Shown piece by piece: positions 17,870 to 21,295 of a stretch of 21,295 nt of DNA. Numbering within the stretch: position 1 is the stretch's first letter; each line of letters starts with the position of its first letter. Below the pieces are notes generated by a model. It was not told the origin of the DNA and made no database searches. It was given only the letters and a program-made list of their open reading frames with translations. The translations under genes were made by a program, and so were the position numbers. Origin of the DNA: Haplomitrium mnioides (lineage: Eukaryota; Marchantiophyta; Haplomitriopsida; Calobryales); the NCBI GenBank assembly GCA_049999725.1, contig JBNGIS010020696.1:1-21295 (forward strand), given 5' to 3'.

Positions 17870-18018
17870 GGAGGAGCAAGAAGGGGTGCCGAAATAGTAA
17901 TAGATCAATGGTCTGACTAGAGGAGGAACAAGGGGGTGTCAAAACAACAATATATCGACGGTCCGACTGGAGGGGGAACAAGGGGTGCCAAAATAGCAAT
18001 CTATTGAAGATCCGACGT
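17870..18018 (+). repeat. Tandem array of three ~50-bp units
   Basis: Units start near 17871, 17920 and 17970. Each reads GAGGAGGAACAAGGGGTG followed by CAAAATAGCAAT-like sequence, and each ends GGTCCGACT or similar. The array begins directly after the LTR homology and runs straight into the next array. It is absent from the left LTR copy. Confidence 0.85.
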
Positions 18019-18375
18019 CCGAGGAATCTCACGTGGTGGCCGGTCCAAGGAATCCAACGGGCTCTCCTGAAGTGCCACGTGTCTGAGGAACGCCGTCCGA
18101 CACTGTTTTCCACAGGGAAGTTGGACTGTCACCTTTGACCAACAGTCCAAAGTTGACTAGCGAGTCCAAGGAATTTCACAAGGTGGTCGGTCCGAGGAAT
18201 CCAACGGGCTCCCCCGACGCGCCACGTGTCAGCTATCCAACGTCCAAGGAATCTCACGGGTTTCCAAGTCCGATGAATCTTATAGGATGGCAAGTCTGAG
18301 GAATCCAATGGGCTCCCCCGACGCGCCACATATCAGCTGTCCAACGTCCGAGGAATCTCACGGGTTGTCAAGCTA
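18019..18375 (+). repeat. Tandem ~105-147-bp units with CACGTG palindromes
   Basis: The module GTCCGAGGAATCCAACGGGC, then TCCCCCGACGCGCCACGTGTCAG-type sequence, then CCAACGTCCGAGGAATCTCACGGG, recurs. The AATCCAACGGG word starts at 18051, 18198 and 18302, giving spacings of 147 and 104 bp. CACGTG (G-box core) lies at 18030-18035, 18076-18081 and 18223-18228, and is degraded to CACATA at 18328-18333. CGTCC/GGAATC words also repeat within units. More GC- and CpG-rich than its surroundings. Confidence 0.82.
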
Positions 18376-19606
18376 AAAAGTGGAAAAAACAAAGGAAAAG
18401 GTATGTCTCTTCAAACGCCGATTGCCAGAGCTACAGATGTCAGATTTTTGTGAAATAAGTCTTGCTAGGAAGAGGACAACAAAGCACAGCTGTTGGCGCC
18501 CAATTCAGACTCTTAATTTGGAAAAAAACCCACTTGCAGGCTGTGTGAAAGGGCGGGATGCACCCCTCAGCTGTTAGATAAGGGAAACGGGGACTTTCAA
18601 GGAAGGGGAGTGATGAATCGTCAAGGATGGGGGGGGGGGGGGGGGAAACAAGCATGGAGATAGACTACCTTTCTCTAAAGCTACAGAGACTGATTATTAT
18701 GTGCAGAGAGAGCAGCAAGATACGGAGGCGAGAGTTTTGGTGAGACCTTTGGTGAAGTGGGTGTACTCGTGAAGGAAGGCCATCACAGGGTGGAGGTGGA
18801 CTGAGGAGGTGATGGGAATCGTTGAGTAGAAAGCTCAAGAGGCTCAGACTACTCAAGTGGACTCATCTTTGAAGGCAGTCCAACATTTGGAGGTGGACCA
18901 ACACTTGGAGGAGAGGAGAATTCTTTCGATTTGAATTTCGTGAGGGGCAGCTAAGGGGGGGTCCTGGTGTCGTCTTAGCTTTGGTTTGTGCAATAGATCA
19001 GTCCCAAAAGCATTAGGAGAGTGTTGCTGGTGTTACAATCTTGTGGAGAAGGGAGAGGAGTGGCCACGTTAGTGCCTGCGCACTACGGAGAAGATCCAAC
19101 CAATTCTCAAGTAGAGTAGGTGATCCAGCAGCTGGGAGGGCTGTCTTCCAGAGGTGGATGTTAAATAAGACCTCTTTTGAGCCCAAGGAAGTAAATTCAG
19201 GGCTTCTCGCGAGGGAAGCTAAAAAACTATCTGGACAAGGTGTGTGAGTGGGGAGAGAGTGGTAGAGAGAATAATGTTTCTGGTGTTGTTGTGTTTACAG
19301 GGCCAGGATTCATACTCGGAACACAGATTCTGAACTCTGTTTGGAACTCCAACGAATAGGGAATGGTGTGGAGAAGGCTGAAGCAGATCACAAAGGAGAA
19401 TCAAAGCTGGTCTAGGAGGAAATAAGGTTGCACTACTTGCTAGTTTGGTTAAACTGGGGTGTTGGTGACAATTTGTTGCATGATAAGTGGGAGGAGAGGT
19501 GAGGTTAGGAGAGATAAGAAGAGAGGAGGATAGTTCTATACATGTTAAGGAAGGTCAACATGTTGGGTTCAGCTCTTGGGTTATGATTTCTATTTTGTTG
19601 GAAGGA
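18376..19606. other. Purine-rich stretch, no gene seen
   Basis: The plus strand is rich in A and G. It contains a G17 homopolymer (18631-18647) and several GGAGG(T/A)GGA words (about 18793-18915). Open frames are short and without protein-like features. TTGGCGCCC at 18494-18502 slightly resembles the start of some plant LTR primer sites, but nothing else supports that. Confidence 0.5.
18631..18647 (+). repeat. G17 homopolymer
   Basis: A run of 17 G between CAAGGAT and AAACAAGC. It could form G-quadruplex structure and is also a common place for sequencing-length errors. Confidence 0.9.
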
Positions 19607-19710
19607 TAAATCAGATAGCTTTACTTTGTTTGGGTCCTGGAGTAGCTAGCCCCNNNNNNNNNNTAAATCAGATAGCTTTACTTTGTTTGGGTCCTGGAGT
19701 AGCTAGCCCC
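19607..19710. repeat. 47-bp direct repeat flanking a 10-N gap (assembly artefact)
   Basis: Bases 19607-19653 and 19664-19710 are identical over 47 bp (starting TAAATCAGATAGC, ending GCTAGCCCC) and are separated by exactly ten N (19654-19663). The best reading is two contig ends that overlap but were scaffolded without merging, so one copy probably does not exist in the genome. Confidence 0.93.
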
Positions 19711-21044
19711 ATTGGCATTTAGTGGTGGAAGGAGTAAATGGTCTTGGTTGTGTTAGAAGGTGACATGTAAGAGAGTTGCAAGTCCATTCCTGAGTAAGAA
19801 TGATGTGCACCTCTGCTCATTGAAGAGGACGGTGAATACTTGTAACCCGATTGCATCAAATTTAGTAATTGTGTATACCAAAAATCGCTTAGGTTGTGAC
19901 TACACTGTGTGTCTGGTGGGGAAGAATACAGGTCTGTCCTTTGCTTGGGTGGGTTGAGAAGAGTATGAGAATGCAAGGTGAGAAGTTCGGGATTGTTAAG
20001 ACCTGAATTCACTAACGAAGGTTCTCGGGCCGTCTCATTAAAGAGCCCGGTTGTTCTTTGTCCCCTCTTTCCTCTGAAATAACATCAATTGGAGGTTAAA
20101 GCAGGAAGGAGGGGCGCGACAGCATACAATGCATGAGACTTGACAATGCTTTTCTTCAAGTGATAACTTCTTGAAGAAATTCTCGGAACACGAACTTTTT
20201 TTTTTGGGAAAAATTAAGATTTTTCATGTCAAAAAACATAAAAAACAAGGTTAATTTTTAAAAACAAAAAGTACATGAGTTTTTTGGGGTATTTTTTGGG
20301 TCATTTCAGCAAGCATAATAGAGCAAAAGTCAATTTTCTTATGCAAAATCAATCAATATTACTAGTTTTTATGAAAACATTGGAAAACTCAAATTTGTTT
20401 AAAATCATAAAAATTATGGTAAGTTTTAATCAAAAAATTGCATTTATCATTGATTACAATTCTAAGCCAAAAAGTTTAAATACATGTCACAAGAAACTAT
20501 TTTGAAATATGTTTGATTGCACAAACTTGAGGCGCGCGTAGACATGGTGCTCTTTCGAACTTTTTTGTTGGAAAAATATTACAAAACACAAAGAAAAAGC
20601 CTAAAGGGACTAGAAGTCAAGGGAATGAGTTTGCAAATAGTAAACATAAAAACAAAGAAAAAGAAACATTGCATCGATTTAGGAGCTTTATTTTAAACAT
20701 CAAGAAGAAAAGAAGCTTTCAAATTAAGCTAAAAATCTATGCAATCAAAAGTGAATGTAGGCTTTCAAAAAGGTTCCAGCAATTAAAAATATTTCGTAGT
20801 TCAACGAAGCATATACAGAAACGTATCATAGTTCTGAATCAAAAAAGTAGTAGCTTAGGAGATTGTATTAAGATTGTAAACAAGAAACATGTCCAAATTT
20901 TAGACTTGATTCAACCAAACAAAGGTCTCAAGATCTACAAAAGAGTCTATGACCTATGTACAAACAAAGTTGTAAGCGGTTGTCTTTGTATGAAGAAGCT
21001 TAAGGGTTATGCAGAAGAAGTAGATTTTTTAGAAGGCGTGGACT
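19711..21044. other. Spacer, AT-rich from about 20170, no supported gene
   Basis: 19711-20170 holds mixed sequence without domains. 20170-21044 is A/T-rich. An open frame at 20669-21175 is lysine-rich, has no recognisable motif and runs into the 52-bp tandem array, which argues against it being a gene. TGAGGCGCGCGTAGAC at 20529-20544 resembles the GC-rich core of that array and may be a stray relic. Confidence 0.45.
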
Positions 21045-21295
21045 TCCACCCCAAAGTCTATGCACACATAGGACTCCAAGCTCAACATGTGAACACTCCA
21101 CCCCAAAGTCTAGACACGCTTAGGAATCTAAGCTCAACAAGTGAACACTCCACCCCAAAGTCTATGCGCGCATAGGAATCCGAACTCACCAACTGAACAC
21201 TCCACCCGAAAGTCTAGGCGCGCTTAGGAATCCGAACTCACCATCTGAACACTCCACCCCAAAGTCTATGCACGCATAGGAATCCGAACTCACCA
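21045..21295 (+). repeat. 52-bp tandem array with alternating monomers (104-bp higher-order unit)
   Basis: TCCACCC(C/G)AAAGTCTA starts at 21045, 21097, 21149, 21201 and 21253, a constant 52-bp spacing with no indel; the fifth unit is cut by the window end. Monomers 1, 3 and 5 carry the core CTATGC..GCATAGG or a near variant, and monomers 2 and 4 carry CTAG.C.CGCTTAGG, so the array alternates A-B-A-B-A. Monomer 3 holds a perfect 14-bp palindrome, CTATGCGCGCATAG (21162-21175). The array probably continues past the window and may be a satellite or element-internal minisatellite. Confidence 0.93.

Noticed and set aside
17084-18329. Long overlapping minus-strand open frames
   Set aside because: They lie in the purine-rich LTR body and tandem arrays. 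Plus-strand purine skew removes stops from the minus strand, and the peptides are Ser/Phe/His/Arg-rich without domains.
18494-18510. TTGGCGCCC as a primer-binding site ending the second Athila/Tat-like LTR
   Set aside because: Only about eight bases match, there is no clear CA end before it, and no gag follows.
20669-21175. 168-codon plus-strand open frame
   Set aside because: Lysine-rich with no motif, and its last third is the 52-bp tandem array. Best explained as a chance frame in AT-rich DNA plus a repeat whose 52-bp period is not a multiple of three.
21045-21295. CRISPR array
   Set aside because: The units are contiguous tandem repeats with no unique spacers, and the surroundings are plant nuclear DNA with no cas genes.
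1-21295. tRNA, rRNA or other structured RNA genes
   Set aside because: No tRNA A/B box arrangement, rRNA segment or known snRNA/snoRNA signature was noticed by eye. A covariance-model scan was not possible here.

Overview
The window looks like intergenic and repeat DNA from a large, transposon-rich land-plant nuclear genome. A gymnosperm or other old seed-plant lineage is my guess, by inference only. The evidence is LTR-retrotransposon relics of three lineages (Athila/Tat-like Ty3, chromovirus-like Ty3, Ty1/copia), AT-rich spacers, plant-type tandem repeats and only one gene that looks intact. Two runs of N (6590-6689 and 19654-19663) show a draft assembly.

Layout, left to right. A (TA)n tract (1-47) runs straight into the middle of a Ty3 integrase (48-824), followed by a polypurine tract and the family's long purine-rich LTR (863 to at least 2340). 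From 2340 to 4970 there are no clear genes, only two sister hairpins (2598-2702) and a short coding-like relic with its own AATAAA (3801-4078). A Ty1/copia RNase H tail with polypurine tract lies at 4977-5086. From about 5990 to 8650 the DNA is a compound field of degenerate short repeats. A 40-bp tandem duplication (8813-8889) comes before the one convincing host gene: a secreted, single-domain bulb-type (GNA-like) lectin on the minus strand (9143-9580). Its upstream side carries an exact-period 268-bp tandem duplication (9845-10380) that contains TTGACC W-box cores.

From 12013 to about 16350 lies a second Ty3 element of chromovirus type, in the expected order LTR, PBS, gag, protease, RT, RNase H, integrase. 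It is truncated at the 3' end. It carries at least 16 in-frame stops, yet the pol frame is never shifted over 3 kb, the pattern expected from base-substitution decay, probably at methylated cytosines. At about 16400-16600 it gives way to a second LTR of the left-hand Ty3 family (about 16600-17862), in the same orientation, so LTRs of one family flank the 14-kb block that holds the lectin. Next come two tandem-repeat arrays (about 50 bp and about 105 bp, the latter with CACGTG palindromes), a purine-rich stretch with a G17 run, a 47-bp duplication around the 10-N gap (almost certainly an assembly artefact), and an AT-rich spacer. The window ends inside a regular 52-bp tandem array (21045-21295) whose monomers alternate between two types, giving a 104-bp higher-order unit.

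There is no operon-like cooperation between genes. The biology is one small lectin gene set in layers of dead retroelements. The observations most worth following are the unusual lectin with its duplicated upstream region, the indel-free decay of the second Ty3 element, and the alternating 52-bp array.
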